A model generated the notes under the pieces. It ran no database searches. It saw only the letters and a program-made list of their open reading frames with translations, and was not told where the DNA came from. From Paludicola sp. MB14-C6 (GTDB lineage: Bacteria > Bacillota > Clostridia > Oscillospirales > Ruminococcaceae): a stretch of 64,000 bases of DNA. The stretch lies in the NCBI RefSeq assembly GCF_030908625.1, contig NZ_CP133133.1, positions 1,612,001 to 1,676,000 on the forward strand, in the 5' to 3' direction. A program made the position numbers and the translations under genes. The number at the start of each line of letters is the position of its first letter. Position 1 is the first letter of the stretch. This document shows, one piece after another, positions 35,897-44,674 of the stretch.

Positions 35897-36367
35897 ATGG
35901 CTGAGAAAAAAGAGAATATGAAAACCATTTCTGTAAACAAAAAAGCGCGCCATGACTATTTCATTGAAGAATCCTTCGAAGCAGGAATAGAGCTTGTCGG
36001 AACAGAAGTAAAATCCATCCGTCAAGGTGGTGTCAATTTAAAAGACAGCTGGTGTAGTATTGAAGACGGCGAGATTTTTGTGAAGCAAATGCATATTAGC
36101 CCTTATGAAAAGGGAAATGTTTTTAATAAAGATCCTATTCGTGTTCGTAAACTATTGATGCACAAATCGGAAATTAACCGATTATTTGGTTTAGTAAAGC
36201 AAAAAGATTATACGTTAATTCCAATTTCGCTGTATTTTAAAGGTTCACGTGTAAAAATGCAGTTAGGACTTTGCAAAGGTAAAAAACTATACGATAAGCG
36301 AGATGACGCTGCCAAACGTGATGCTACCCGTGAAATGGACAGAGCATTAAAGCAACGTCAAAGATAA
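35897..36367 (+). CDS. smpB: SsrA-binding protein SmpB
   Basis: 156 residues from the ATG 7 nt after AGAGGTGA; a longer in-frame ORF upstream covers the leader RNA and is rejected. SmpB binds tmRNA and delivers it to stalled ribosomes. Signatures: [44 protein letters not shown] and the basic tail [14 protein letters not shown] with RALKQRQR. The ssrA gene lies 0.94 kb downstream, with one esterase gene between. Confidence 0.96.
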   Translation: MAEKKENMKTISVNKKARHDYFIEESFEAGIELVGTEVKSIRQGGVNLKDSWCSIEDGEIFVKQMHISPYEKGNVFNKDPIRVRKLLMHKSEINRLFGLVKQKDYTLIPISLYFKGSRVKMQLGLCKGKKLYDKRDDAAKRDATREMDRALKQRQR

Positions 36368-36443
36368 TAATCGTTACTTGCAATCCATTCTATTTTTTCT
36401 AGGATATAATCAACACAACATAAGGAAGGCTGACAACACCGGT

Positions 36444-37280
36444 ATGATATATAAAGAAGAAAATATTAATATTGATTACGAAGGTTATGGCTTAGAAGCT
36501 CCTCCCCAAAAGGCAACAATACAATCATATATTGTAGATAGCACAGACCAAACATATCTGAATCGTAAACGTCCTGCTGTTATTATCTGCGTTGGAGGAG
36601 GTTATGAAAAGGTAGTTTCGGAAAAAGCAGAACCGATTGCGTTACAATTTTGTGCAAGTGGGTTTCATGCTTTTGTATTGAATTATTCTGTAACACCAGT
36701 TCGTTTTCCCGGTGCATTATTAGAGCTTTCTAAGGCAGTTGCTACCATTCGAGCATCTGCTTCTAAATACAATATTCATGAAGATAAGATTGTTATTTGT
36801 GGTTTTTCAGCCGGAGGACATCTTGCCGCAAGTTTAGGTGTTTATTGGAAGCAAGGGTTTATTCAACGATATTTAGGATATGATAATGATGAAAATCAAC
36901 CAAATGCGTTAATCCTAGGATATCCTGTTATATCCAATAAAGAAGGCATAGCGCATCTACGTTCTATGCAGAATTTACTCGGTAAATATCCGGATCAAAA
37001 GGAGTTGGAATTATTTTCTTTAGAAGATAACGTAAATGACCTTGTGCCGCCGACTTTTTTGTGGCATACTAGTGATGACCCTATTGTTCCAGTAGATAAT
37101 TCATTATTATTTGCTTCTGCATTAAGAAAACATGAAATCCCATTTGAGTTACACGTTTATCCAAGTGGTGATCATGGATTAGGATTAGCAAATGAATTAA
37201 CCGCAAGTTTTTTAGGGCAAATTAACCCCGCTTGTCAAAACTGGATTGACATGGCGATTCGATTTATTAACAACCTATAA
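36444..37280 (+). CDS. Alpha/beta hydrolase (acetyl-esterase type)
   Basis: About 278 residues from the ATG at 36444; the frame is open further upstream but homologous proteins start near here and AAGGAAGG precedes it. Oxyanion-hole region VGGGYEKVVSEKAEP, nucleophile elbow GFSAGGHLAASLG, acid in HTSDDPIVPVDN and His in GDHGLGLA. No signal peptide. It resembles bacterial BD-FAE/xylan acetyl-esterase-like hydrolases. It sits between smpB and ssrA, both of trans-translation, but has no obvious link to it. Confidence 0.85.
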   Translation: MIYKEENINIDYEGYGLEAPPQKATIQSYIVDSTDQTYLNRKRPAVIICVGGGYEKVVSEKAEPIALQFCASGFHAFVLNYSVTPVRFPGALLELSKAVATIRASASKYNIHEDKIVICGFSAGGHLAASLGVYWKQGFIQRYLGYDNDENQPNALILGYPVISNKEGIAHLRSMQNLLGKYPDQKELELFSLEDNVNDLVPPTFLWHTSDDPIVPVDNSLLFASALRKHEIPFELHVYPSGDHGLGLANELTASFLGQINPACQNWIDMAIRFINNL

Positions 37281-37304
37281 CGTGATATTTTTCATCTTAA
37301 ATAT

Positions 37305-37657
37305 GGGGGCGTAAAGGTTTCGACGGGGATTAAAAACCAATGTAAGCGAGTAGAGTGGGCGAAAACTCTTTAATCGTCGCAGTTTATAAATTAAACGCTA
37401 ACAATAATAAATTAGCTTACGCAGCTTAAGCCTGCGTCGTCTTCGTTGTGAAGGACCACGAGCATAACAAGGCGTCAAATTAGTGGTGAACGTGTTTCGA
37501 GAGTTACCTTGTATCGATTCATGTATTAAAGGTTACTGAATCTACAAGCCTGCTATTCGGCGTGTAGAAGAGGGAATGTCAAAAGAATCAGCTACACTCG
37601 TAGAAAGCGTTGGGGACGAGTTTTCGGACAGGGGTTCAACTCCCCTCGCCTCCACCA
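37305..37657 (+). ncRNA. ssrA: Transfer-messenger RNA (tmRNA)
   Basis: 353 nt. The 5' end GGGGGCG pairs with CGCCTCC before the encoded ACCA; the T-arm GGGGTTCAACTCCCC and the 5' GTAAAGGTTTCGACGGGG are diagnostic. The tag frame starts at GCT (37397) and stops at TAA (37427-37429), encoding ANNNKLAYAA, so tagged proteins would end in AYAA rather than the usual ALAA. SmpB is encoded 0.94 kb upstream. Confidence 0.97.
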
Positions 37658-37693
37658 TCAAATCCACATTTTTAAATATGTTGGGAAAAAGAG

Positions 37694-37737
37694 AACAGCT
37701 AAACATCGTGCTATATAGCATTGTGTTTAGCTGTTTT
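37694..37737 (+). terminator. Terminator downstream of ssrA
   Basis: AACAGCTAAACA/TGTTTAGCTGTT with an 18-nt loop that itself contains a small palindrome, followed by TTTGTT. Confidence 0.85.
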
Positions 37738-37837
37738 TGTTATTAACCTTTAATAAGTCTATACAGTAATTATATGCTACTATCAAAATTAAAATAAATA
37801 ATATATTACTTCAAACTTTAAAGCTTAAAGCAACAAA

Positions 37838-38416
37838 CTATTTACAATAACCATCATAATATTCACACACTTTCTCTTCCCACCAACCGAAAGCAACGAT
37901 TGTACTATTTGGTGCAATAGGAAGAAAACCACCAAGATAAACAACCAGAGATTGACCAGGTGAAATAATAATCTGTCCTCCATCAATTACTAAAGTGGAG
38001 TAAGGTGAGACGATTCTACTGAAAATATTTACACCATCTTTTGGCGGTTCAGTAGTTGTAGCTAAGTACTTAATTTTTCCTTTCGGTATCGGCGCCGGAA
38101 TAATAGCTAAATTGACACAGCTAACTGAGTTACTGGTTACACCTTCATTCAAAGTAGATCTAAGATAAAATTCAGAGGATATGTTTTGTGCAGAAACATT
38201 TGTTACAGTTATAGCATTCACATATATATTCACATGTGAGCTTGATGGATTTCTTAGTGCTACTAAGGCATGTTGGCATTCACCCTTTAATTTTGGGGTT
38301 TGACCAATAAAATAATTCCCTTTTTCTGATTGATATAATGGATAGGGTTCGCATACATCCTTTTTCGGTTGCTTATCGGGGTAAAACATTAAATCACCTA
38401 CATACAATAAATTCAA
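37838..38416 (-). CDS. Conserved hypothetical protein (DUF6143-like)
   Basis: 192 residues, no signal peptide or membrane segment. The sequence has alternating short strands with phrases such as ALVALRNPSSSHVNIYVNAITVTNVS and LVIDGGQIIISPGQSLVVYLGG, suggesting a small beta-sandwich with a 'functional-amyloid or coat' type look. I believe it belongs to an uncharacterised family seen in spore-forming Firmicutes, possibly DUF6143, but this is from memory of the pattern. Function unknown. It stands alone between tmRNA and a divergent WYL regulator. Confidence 0.55.
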   Translation of the reverse strand: MNLLYVGDLMFYPDKQPKKDVCEPYPLYQSEKGNYFIGQTPKLKGECQHALVALRNPSSSHVNIYVNAITVTNVSAQNISSEFYLRSTLNEGVTSNSVSCVNLAIIPAPIPKGKIKYLATTTEPPKDGVNIFSRIVSPYSTLVIDGGQIIISPGQSLVVYLGGFLPIAPNSTIVAFGWWEEKVCEYYDGYCK

Positions 38417-38591
38417 GGATAATCATTATCCCCGTATATTATATATTTTTTAAATACAATATGTGATAAATGTTTCATTGTGTGTTTTCCTTGCAACTTT
38501 TACTGTTCAATTGCGCTTACTATTTCTTATACTACTACTTCTTTCTTTTTTCTTATGCTATAATAGAAACAAATGACAAAGGAGGAGTACG

Positions 38592-39485
38592 ATGCAAGTT
38601 AATCGATTATTTCAAATTGTATATCTCTTACTCCATAAAAAGAAAGTCACCGCAAAAGAACTTTCTAATGAGTTCGAAGTTTCAGTTCGAACAATCTATC
38701 GTGATGTAGAAACGCTAAGCAGTGCCGGTATTCCTATTTTCATGAGTCAAGGAAAAGGTGGCGGTATTGAATTATTAGAAGATTTTGTTTTAGATAAAAC
38801 CGTTTTATCCGAGTCGGAACAAACAGAAATACTCTCTGCTTTAAAAGGTCTTTCCGTAGTCCAAGAGCCTGATGCAGATCAACTATTATCTAAAATGAGT
38901 CATTTATTTCATAAGCCCCAAACCAACTGGATTGAAATTGATTTTTCAGATTGGAGTGGAAATGACGAGAAATATCAGCTTATCAAAACTGCTATTTTAG
39001 AAAAGCATACTATCGCCTTTTCCTATTTCAATAGCTATGGACAAAAATCGAGCCGTATTGCTGCCCCTTTACAACTTTGGTTTAAGGGAAAAACGTGGTA
39101 TATCAAGGCTTTTTGTTTTCAAAAAAGCGAGCCAAGGGTGTTCAAAATCAGTCGCATGAAAGAGGTTACACTATCTGATTTACCTTATCCAACCGATATT
39201 GTATTTTCACAGAATGAACCAATCATTGTGGAGAGCCGAGAGGTTGTTTCTCTTACCTTATATATACAAGCTAACCTGGCCTATCGGGTATATGACGATT
39301 TTGAAGAAAACCAAATTACCATTTTACCAAATGGAGATTTTGAAATTCACGTATCCTATCCACATGGAGAATGGGTTTTGGGTTATTTACTTTCTTTTGG
39401 AAGTGGTTTAAAAGTGCTAGAGCCATTATGGATGCAAGACCTTATAAAACAAACTATGCAAAATGCCTTAACGCAATATTTGTAA
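38592..39485 (+). CDS. HTH/WYL-domain transcriptional regulator (YafY type)
   Basis: 297 residues. An N-terminal helix-turn-helix (about residues 18-42, KVTAKELSNEFEVSVRTIYRDVETL) is followed by a WYL domain (about 135-205) with KTWYIKAFCF and FKISRM. WYL domains sense small ligands or nucleic acids and control diverse genes. AAAGGAGG ribosome site. The GyrI-like/zinc-ribbon gene 67 bp downstream is a probable co-transcribed partner. Confidence 0.9.
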   Translation: MQVNRLFQIVYLLLHKKKVTAKELSNEFEVSVRTIYRDVETLSSAGIPIFMSQGKGGGIELLEDFVLDKTVLSESEQTEILSALKGLSVVQEPDADQLLSKMSHLFHKPQTNWIEIDFSDWSGNDEKYQLIKTAILEKHTIAFSYFNSYGQKSSRIAAPLQLWFKGKTWYIKAFCFQKSEPRVFKISRMKEVTLSDLPYPTDIVFSQNEPIIVESREVVSLTLYIQANLAYRVYDDFEENQITILPNGDFEIHVSYPHGEWVLGYLLSFGSGLKVLEPLWMQDLIKQTMQNALTQYL

Positions 39486-39551
39486 TATGACATACTGTTG
39501 TCAACTTTAACTTGTTATGATATAGCTATCAACAATAAAGGAGACATCACT

Positions 39552-40274
39552 ATGAATTATGAAATTGTAAACTTAAAGGAAAAAACCATTATCGGTGTAA
39601 AAGCAACCACTCAAAATAACGATCCTTCTATGCCGCAAATAATCGGAGGGCTATGGCAAAAATTTTATCAAGATGGAATATATGCTTCCATTTTAAACAA
39701 AGCAAGCGAAAAAGCATATGGAATTTATTCAGACTACCAAGCCAATGTAAACGGTCCCTATCAAGTGACTGTTGGATGTGAAGTAACCAATGTCAATTCT
39801 ATTCCGGCAAATACAACGATTCAAGTAATTCCAGCAGGAATTTATGCAAAATTTATAGTTAAAGGTCATATGCAGCAAGCAGTAGCCTCTTTTTGGCAGC
39901 AAGTTTGGAATATACCTTTAGATAGAAGTTATCTTTGTGATTTTGAAGAATATCAAGACGATTGTATGGAAAATGCTGAAATTAACATTTATATTTCTCT
40001 TGCCAGCGCAAATGAAATTGCACCGTCTTTTTGTCAAAGTTGCGGTATGCCAATGAGCAAACAATTTTATAGTACAAATGCAGACGGAAGTGAAAATCGA
40101 GAATACTGTTCCTATTGCTATCAAAATGGTGCTTTCTTGAAAGAAGAATCTATGGAAGAAATGATCGAAAGCTGTATTCCGTTTATGATAGAAGATAACC
40201 CAGCAATGACTGCTGAGCAAGCACGAGCAATTCTGAACGAACAAATGCCACAACTGAAACGTTGGAACAAATAA
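39552..40274 (+). CDS. GyrI-like effector-binding protein with zinc ribbon
   Basis: 240 residues from the ATG after AAAGGAG. Residues 1-150 form a GyrI-like/AraC effector-binding domain (MNYEIVNLKEKTIIGVKA to SYLCDFEEY). The C-terminal 80 residues hold a zinc ribbon FCQSCGMPMSK ... YCSYC and a helical tail, a module often found fused to such domains. Likely binds a small hydrophobic or cationic ligand. No DNA-binding domain of its own. Position after a WYL regulator suggests a shared stress or drug response. Confidence 0.85.
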   Translation: MNYEIVNLKEKTIIGVKATTQNNDPSMPQIIGGLWQKFYQDGIYASILNKASEKAYGIYSDYQANVNGPYQVTVGCEVTNVNSIPANTTIQVIPAGIYAKFIVKGHMQQAVASFWQQVWNIPLDRSYLCDFEEYQDDCMENAEINIYISLASANEIAPSFCQSCGMPMSKQFYSTNADGSENREYCSYCYQNGAFLKEESMEEMIESCIPFMIEDNPAMTAEQARAILNEQMPQLKRWNK

Positions 40275-40298
40275 TATCTCAACGAAAGGAATACAGCC

Positions 40299-41180
40299 AT
40301 GGAATATATCCCTGCAAAAACTTTAGTGCAACGCACCAAGAATACTGCCTGGTTTGGCACAGAATACAATATGAACATTTATAAAGGGTGTTGCCATGGT
40401 TGTATCTACTGCGACAGCAGAAGCGAATGTTATCATATTGATCACTTTGATAGTGTTCGAGCAAAAAAAGATGCCTTAGAAATAATACGTGATGACTTAA
40501 GAAGAAAAGTAAAGCCGGGAATTATCGCAACAGGCTCTATGAGCGATCCTTATAACCCATTTGAAAAAGAGTTTGAGCTAACCAGAAAAGCATTAATGTT
40601 AATTGATGCATACCTATTTGGTGTTGCAATTGCAACAAAAAGTCCGTTAGTTACAAGAGATATCGATCTTCTCAAGGAAATACAAGCTCATTCGCCCGTT
40701 ATTGTAAAATTAACAATTACTACACTAGATGATACGCTGTGTAAAAAATTAGAGCCTAATGTTGCTGCTTCAAGTGAACGGTTCGCAGCATTAAAACAGC
40801 TATCTGACAATGGTATCTATTGCGGAATTCTACTCATGCCTTTGCTTCCGTTTATCAATGACACTAACGAAAATGTGCTTGGAATTGTTAAAAAGGCAAA
40901 AGAATGTGGTGTTAAGTTCATCTATCCAGCCTTTGGAGTAACCCTTCGACAAAATCAGCGAGACTATTTCTATCAGCAGATTGATAAGCAATTTCCAGGT
41001 TTGTCACAACGCTATGAAAAGCAGTTTGGAATGAGCTATCAATGTGGCAGCCCAAAAGGAAGAGAATTATATGGTTTATTTGCACAAGAATGTGAAAAGG
41101 CTGGTATTCTTTATAAGATGCAGGATATTGTTCGGAGCTATAAACAAGGGTATGAAACAACACAACTGACGTTGTTTTAA
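40299..41180 (+). CDS. Radical SAM protein, SPL (spore photoproduct lyase-like) family
   Basis: 293 residues. The 4Fe-4S motif is YKGCCHGCIYCDSR (CxxxCxxC, residues ~29-42). GSMSDPYNPFEKEFELTRKA and the Leu-Pro-rich LLMPLLPFINDT are typical of the SPL-family radical SAM proteins of Firmicutes. Uses S-adenosylmethionine to generate a radical; the substrate is not known, and it lacks strong evidence for being a true spore photoproduct lyase. AAAGG ribosome site; 24 bp after the previous gene, so the same operon is likely. Confidence 0.88.
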   Translation: MEYIPAKTLVQRTKNTAWFGTEYNMNIYKGCCHGCIYCDSRSECYHIDHFDSVRAKKDALEIIRDDLRRKVKPGIIATGSMSDPYNPFEKEFELTRKALMLIDAYLFGVAIATKSPLVTRDIDLLKEIQAHSPVIVKLTITTLDDTLCKKLEPNVAASSERFAALKQLSDNGIYCGILLMPLLPFINDTNENVLGIVKKAKECGVKFIYPAFGVTLRQNQRDYFYQQIDKQFPGLSQRYEKQFGMSYQCGSPKGRELYGLFAQECEKAGILYKMQDIVRSYKQGYETTQLTLF

Positions 41181-41209
41181 TCTATTTACACTCAACAAAG
41201 GAGAATTTT

Positions 41210-41650
41210 ATGCATTTAGGGTCTATCTATTTAATAGTTAAAGATTTTAATCGCTCCATAGATTTCTATGAAAAATTGCTTCAAATGAAAGTTACATCAC
41301 AAAACATGGAGAGGTTTGCCCAGTTTGTTTTTGAAGGACATAATATTTCGCTTATGAATGCGTACTTTGATCAAGATAATCCACAATTAACAACTAAAAA
41401 AGGTAAGTATGTTGACCAATTCGATAATCTACCGTTAATAGCAGAATCTAAAAACACACATAAGTTTGTTCTAAATTTTTGGACTGAAAATTTAGAACAA
41501 GAAAGAGAACGAATCCTTTCATTGAAAATTAGTAATTTGGTTACACCAATTAAATATGTTAATAATGTAATGCCCTACTACTACTTCCAGTTAGATGATC
41601 CTGACGGAAACACGATTGAGATTACAGGACCTTACAATAAATCTATTTAA
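41210..41650 (+). CDS. VOC-family (glyoxalase-like) protein
   Basis: 146 residues with two beta-alpha-beta-beta-beta modules: LGSIYLIVKDFNRSIDFYEK at the start and YYYFQLDDPDGNTIEITGP at the end, the second containing the typical metal-site Glu (IEITGP). The family includes glyoxalases, dioxygenases and antibiotic-binding proteins. Substrate unknown. Fourth gene of the run starting at 38592; GGAG ribosome site. Confidence 0.85.
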   Translation: MHLGSIYLIVKDFNRSIDFYEKLLQMKVTSQNMERFAQFVFEGHNISLMNAYFDQDNPQLTTKKGKYVDQFDNLPLIAESKNTHKFVLNFWTENLEQERERILSLKISNLVTPIKYVNNVMPYYYFQLDDPDGNTIEITGPYNKSI

Positions 41651-41666
41651 TTATTTTTCAAACGCA

Positions 41667-41697
41667 ACTGGGTGTACCCTTTCGGATACACCCCCTT
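41667..41697 (+). terminator. Terminator after the VOC gene
   Basis: GGGTGTA...TACACCC hairpin with T run CCTTTTTA. The same stem recurs at 44649-44674 and 45084-45109. Confidence 0.9.
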
Positions 41698-41698
41698 T

Positions 41699-42679
41699 TT
41701 ATTTTTGTTTTTCTTTAATCGGAATCAATAAATCCAATTGAACAAATTCTGCTTTAACCTGCTTTGTTTGATAATAAGTAAATGCATTCAAATGTTCTTC
41801 CAAACTACCATACATCCCCATAGGTTCTCTTTGGTCTTCTTCATATTGGTCATTTTCTTTTAACCAATCGCATAGTAATCTCCACTCATGAAAATTGCCC
41901 ATCTTAATGCAATGTGCAGCATACAATCCACCTGCAAAATGCTTCTTTTCTAACGGTTCCGGAACATCCATATTTTCAGGAATGGTAGCCCAAAATTCAT
42001 ATCCATATTGACATTTACCATCCTTTGGACAAGGATTATTAAAGCCAAACACACGTAAATCTGGTTTCAATTCACATAATTTGGTTGCTTGAACAAACTC
42101 ATATAATTGAGTTCCTGCAACTTCTTCAGGATTATCTCCGATATAATGACTTGAAGCAACTGTTACTGGTGGTAAATATAAAATTCTAACATTCTTGAGT
42201 CTTCCTAAACTTTGTTCTGCTTGATTCAGTGCTTGCATTGACTTTTCCTCCTTAAAATGAGTCTTTGTAACACACAAGGTATCAACAATAGTTCGTACTG
42301 CTTCATCATCAAGCAAATCCAACTTGATATTTTGCACAATACTTTCATCCAAACGTCTGATAAAGGTTTGTAGGATGGTTCTAATAGTCGATAGTGCGGT
42401 TATTTCTTCTTCAATTTCGTTTACGTTATTTTGAAATAAATCAAGTGCTACTAAAGCATCTTCGTTACTTAATATCAAACTAATTTGTTTGAGTGGAATT
42501 CTAAGTTTGCGTAATACTATAATTTGTTGTAATCGCATTAGTGTTGTTTGATCATATGTTCGATAAGCATAATCTTCTTTTTTAATGCTGGCTAGTAATC
42601 CGATTTGTTCGTAATAACGCAATGTTCTAGTGGATATTTGAAACGCTTTTGAAACTTCACTAATCGTCATTAACTCCAT
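41699..42679 (-). CDS. MerR-family regulator with GyrI-like sensor domain
   Basis: 326 residues. The N-terminal winged HTH (TISEVSKAFQISTRTLRYYEQIGLL) and a dimerising coiled coil (to ~residue 125) precede a C-terminal GyrI-like effector domain (about 165-320, including ATIPENMDVPEPLEKKHFAGG). MerR proteins activate promoters with long spacers after ligand binding. Unlike BmrR-type proteins the middle segment is long. Converges with the VOC gene. Confidence 0.88.
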   Translation of the reverse strand: MELMTISEVSKAFQISTRTLRYYEQIGLLASIKKEDYAYRTYDQTTLMRLQQIIVLRKLRIPLKQISLILSNEDALVALDLFQNNVNEIEEEITALSTIRTILQTFIRRLDESIVQNIKLDLLDDEAVRTIVDTLCVTKTHFKEEKSMQALNQAEQSLGRLKNVRILYLPPVTVASSHYIGDNPEEVAGTQLYEFVQATKLCELKPDLRVFGFNNPCPKDGKCQYGYEFWATIPENMDVPEPLEKKHFAGGLYAAHCIKMGNFHEWRLLCDWLKENDQYEEDQREPMGMYGSLEEHLNAFTYYQTKQVKAEFVQLDLLIPIKEKQK

Positions 42680-42868
42680 CTGATTTCCCCCTTACAATTT
42701 TGATTATAAATCTTAACGCGACGTCAAAGTCAATGGGTAATTATAAAATATTTTAGCATAATGGTAAACAAAAAGCAGTATCCCTATGAATAAAATTATT
42801 AATGTATAATTCATGTTCAGCCGTAAAAATCAAATGACTCAATAGACAATCCGTTATTCTACATAAAA

Positions 42869-42900
42869 TAATCACCAATCATGTACATGATTGGCGATTA
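42869..42900 (-). terminator. Terminator of the tasA operon
   Basis: AATCACCAATCATG/CATGATTGGCGATT stem followed on the minus strand by ATTTTATG; 62 bp after the tasA stop. Confidence 0.8.
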
Positions 42901-42962
42901 TTTATTATTAATTATTTAAGTTCTGTGCTTAACAACATAAATTATAATATCTTGTTTTTAAA

Positions 42963-43544
42963 CTAGTATATTGTTTGATGAGTACCTACAAGTAAAAATT
43001 CGTTTGCATCAGCATTGATAACCTTACTCATCCAATCGTTTCCTACTTCTTTATTTACAGTAATCTTTACAGTAACTTGGATCCATCCACCGTTTGGAGC
43101 TACACCATTTTCATAGTATCTGTCTGTAACATTAGGATCTACTGCAACTTTTCTTGTTTGAGAAGTAACATTAACTAACTCTACGCTTATAGCCTTATTA
43201 TCTAGACCAGCTAATTGACGATTAAATGCCACTGTAATATCACCCTTAAGTGTGCCATAGTTTGCAATTGTTGCTACTCTTTCAAAAGTATCTCCAGGTT
43301 TCACATTCTCAAATGATAAAGTTTTTGCTTCTTTGCTCTTGACTTCTGTAGCTTTAGATGTTGCCACCCACTGATCTTTACCTGCGTCAGTTGCCCAAAA
43401 TACTGCAGTATCCAGTTTACCCATTGTAATGTTTACTTGATCAGTTAATGCATCTGTGTCTGTAAAATAAGCGTGAGTACCGAATCCTCCCATTCCTGTA
43501 ACTAGAGCAGCTGCTACCAATAGACCAATAATTTTTGCGTTCAT
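42963..43544 (-). CDS. tasA: TasA/camelysin-like secreted matrix protein
   Basis: 193 residues from the ATG at 43544, which is 9 nt after TGGAGG; an in-frame start upstream is rejected. The N-terminus NAKIIGLLVAAALVTGMGGFGTHAYFTDTD is a SipW-type signal peptide: hydrophobic, then the AYFTD motif found in TasA, CalY and related fibre-forming biofilm proteins. The mature part is beta-rich (LSFENVKPGDTFERVATIANYG). It is secreted and processed by the SipW peptidase encoded just upstream. Leader motif and possible ribosome-site occlusion are described separately. Confidence 0.85.
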   Translation of the reverse strand: MNAKIIGLLVAAALVTGMGGFGTHAYFTDTDALTDQVNITMGKLDTAVFWATDAGKDQWVATSKATEVKSKEAKTLSFENVKPGDTFERVATIANYGTLKGDITVAFNRQLAGLDNKAISVELVNVTSQTRKVAVDPNVTDRYYENGVAPNGGWIQVTVKITVNKEVGNDWMSKVINADANEFLLVGTHQTIY

Positions 43545-43555
43545 AAAATCAACCT

Positions 43556-43583
43556 CCATTAAAATTTTTTATAATATTAATGG
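43556..43583 (-). promoter_or_regulatory. Possible ribosome-site-sequestering stem before tasA
   Basis: CCATTAA (minus strand, 43583-43577) can pair with TTAATGG (43562-43556), which runs into the GAGG of the tasA ribosome site. CCATT is also the 3' arm of the outer stem of the upstream RNA motif, so the two folds exclude each other. Confidence 0.5.
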
Positions 43584-43650
43584 CGTGGGTTCACTATTAG
43601 CTCCACATAATCCAAGTGACCATATACGGACTATGCTTCAACGCACCATT
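43579..43650 (-). ncRNA. Candidate riboswitch, tasA copy
   Basis: A 72-nt region on the minus strand. Outer stem: AATGG.GCGT pairs with ACGCCATT. Inside is the same motif as the sipW leader, including GAAG, TGGTCACTTGG and TGGAGCTAATAGTGAACCC. GGTCACT pairs with AGTGAACC, and CATA(G) pairs with (T)TATG across it, giving a pseudoknot. It lies between the sipW stop and the tasA ribosome site. Confidence 0.6.
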
Positions 43651-43662
43651 AAGATTGACGAA

Positions 43663-44391
43663 TTAAATACTTACTTCTAGCTTTTTATTTTTGCTAACTT
43701 GTTTGTCAACCTTTTTCTTTTTCATAATTTCCTTTATCAATTCCTTAACGATAAAATACATGAAAATTAGACCTATGAGTCCTAAAAATTTAAAATCTTG
43801 AAATTTTGCTGCTACATATCCAAAGTAAGGAATATGAAATCGATATCTTGATACTAAGTTCTCTTTTGTTACTACTTTTTCATCAGCCGCTTTATTTGCA
43901 TCACCTTTTGTAACGAAAGAAGCCCCCCCATCTTTTACTTGCATAACCCTATGAGTTACGAGCATTCCGCCCTCTTTAAAAGTAATTATGTCTCCTTCAT
44001 GTATTTTACTTGAGTTCTTAACTACCTTTCCAATTACCAAATCATGCACCTTGAATTTTGGTAGCATACTGTCACTCAATACATTTAAGTACGTGTTTCC
44101 AAGTATCGTAGGTATATAATTTATATCTTTTCTCATTTTTATGCTCTGGAAGGACAAAATATATACAATAATTAACAATAGACATATAATATATCTTTTA
44201 ATCATTGTTTTAGTAAATGCTTTTTTCAAAAATACTCTTGTTCCGTTTATTTGAATTTTATTTACAAGATCTTTTTCCCCATCGGATAGATTCTGGTTTT
44301 CTATACTATCAATGCTACTTGCATTTTCTGGAATATCTTGTTTCTTGTTTTTTACCACATTCTTAAATATTTCTATTCTACTGTTTTTCAC
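43663..44391 (-). CDS. sipW: Signal peptidase I, SipW type
   Basis: 242 residues, longer at the N-terminus than usual (about 75 polar residues before the first membrane segment). The catalytic Ser lies in LSDSMLPKFKVHDLV (SDSM), and the His in LVTHRVMQV, the Ser-His dyad of ER-type signal peptidases rather than Ser-Lys; a C-terminal membrane segment follows. SipW cleaves the special signal peptides of TasA-family proteins; tasA follows 118 bp downstream. An attenuator-type leader precedes it. AAGGAGG ribosome site. Confidence 0.88.
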   Translation of the reverse strand: MKNSRIEIFKNVVKNKKQDIPENASSIDSIENQNLSDGEKDLVNKIQINGTRVFLKKAFTKTMIKRYIICLLLIIVYILSFQSIKMRKDINYIPTILGNTYLNVLSDSMLPKFKVHDLVIGKVVKNSSKIHEGDIITFKEGGMLVTHRVMQVKDGGASFVTKGDANKAADEKVVTKENLVSRYRFHIPYFGYVAAKFQDFKFLGLIGLIFMYFIVKELIKEIMKKKKVDKQVSKNKKLEVSI

Positions 44392-44410
44392 TAAGCTTAC
44401 CTCCTTGGCT

Positions 44411-44450
44411 AAAATAAAAACTCTAATTCATAAAAAATATGAATTAGAGT
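44411..44450 (-). terminator. Leader terminator before sipW
   Basis: Perfect 13-bp stem ACTCTAATTCATA/TATGAATTAGAGT with a 5-nt loop, followed by TTTTATTTT on the minus strand. It lies between the promoter at 44521-44549 and sipW, so it works as an attenuator. Confidence 0.9.
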
Positions 44451-44508
44451 GGGTTCACTATTAGCTCCATCTATACCAAGTGACCAAATACAGAATAGAC
44501 TTCTTAAC
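44443..44508 (-). ncRNA. Candidate riboswitch, sipW copy
   Basis: A 55-nt core matching the tasA copy at 46 of 55 positions. Elements: GAAG, TCTAT (pairs with ATAGA), GGTCACT (pairs with AGTGAACC), TGGAGCTAAT. The interleaved order gives an H-type pseudoknot. The 3' end overlaps the 5' arm of the terminator at 44411-44450. The outer stem is weaker here than in the tasA copy. Confidence 0.6.
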
Positions 44509-44520
44509 TTTCTTAAATAG

Positions 44521-44549
44521 AAAGTAACATATTGAAGACTATTTGTCAA
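44521..44549 (-). promoter_or_regulatory. Promoter of the sipW-tasA operon
   Basis: TTGACA, 17-bp spacer, TACTTT on the minus strand. Predicted start near 44514, giving a 120-nt leader that contains the motif and the terminator. Confidence 0.75.
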
Positions 44550-44648
44550 CCTTTATTTTACAAATAAGTAAATAATTTCTATTTATATTAATTGTGCATT
44601 CTGTACAAATTATATAATAAAAGTATATTCCCTATAAACGGTATAAAA

Positions 44649-44674
44649 CGGGTGTACCCTTTCGGATACACCCG
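44649..44674 (-). terminator. Terminator hairpin bracketing element 3, with T-tract
   Basis: CGGGTGTACC...GGATACACCCG palindrome followed on the minus strand by TTTTAT. The partner copy at 45084-45109 has its loop in the reverse orientation. Confidence 0.75.
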
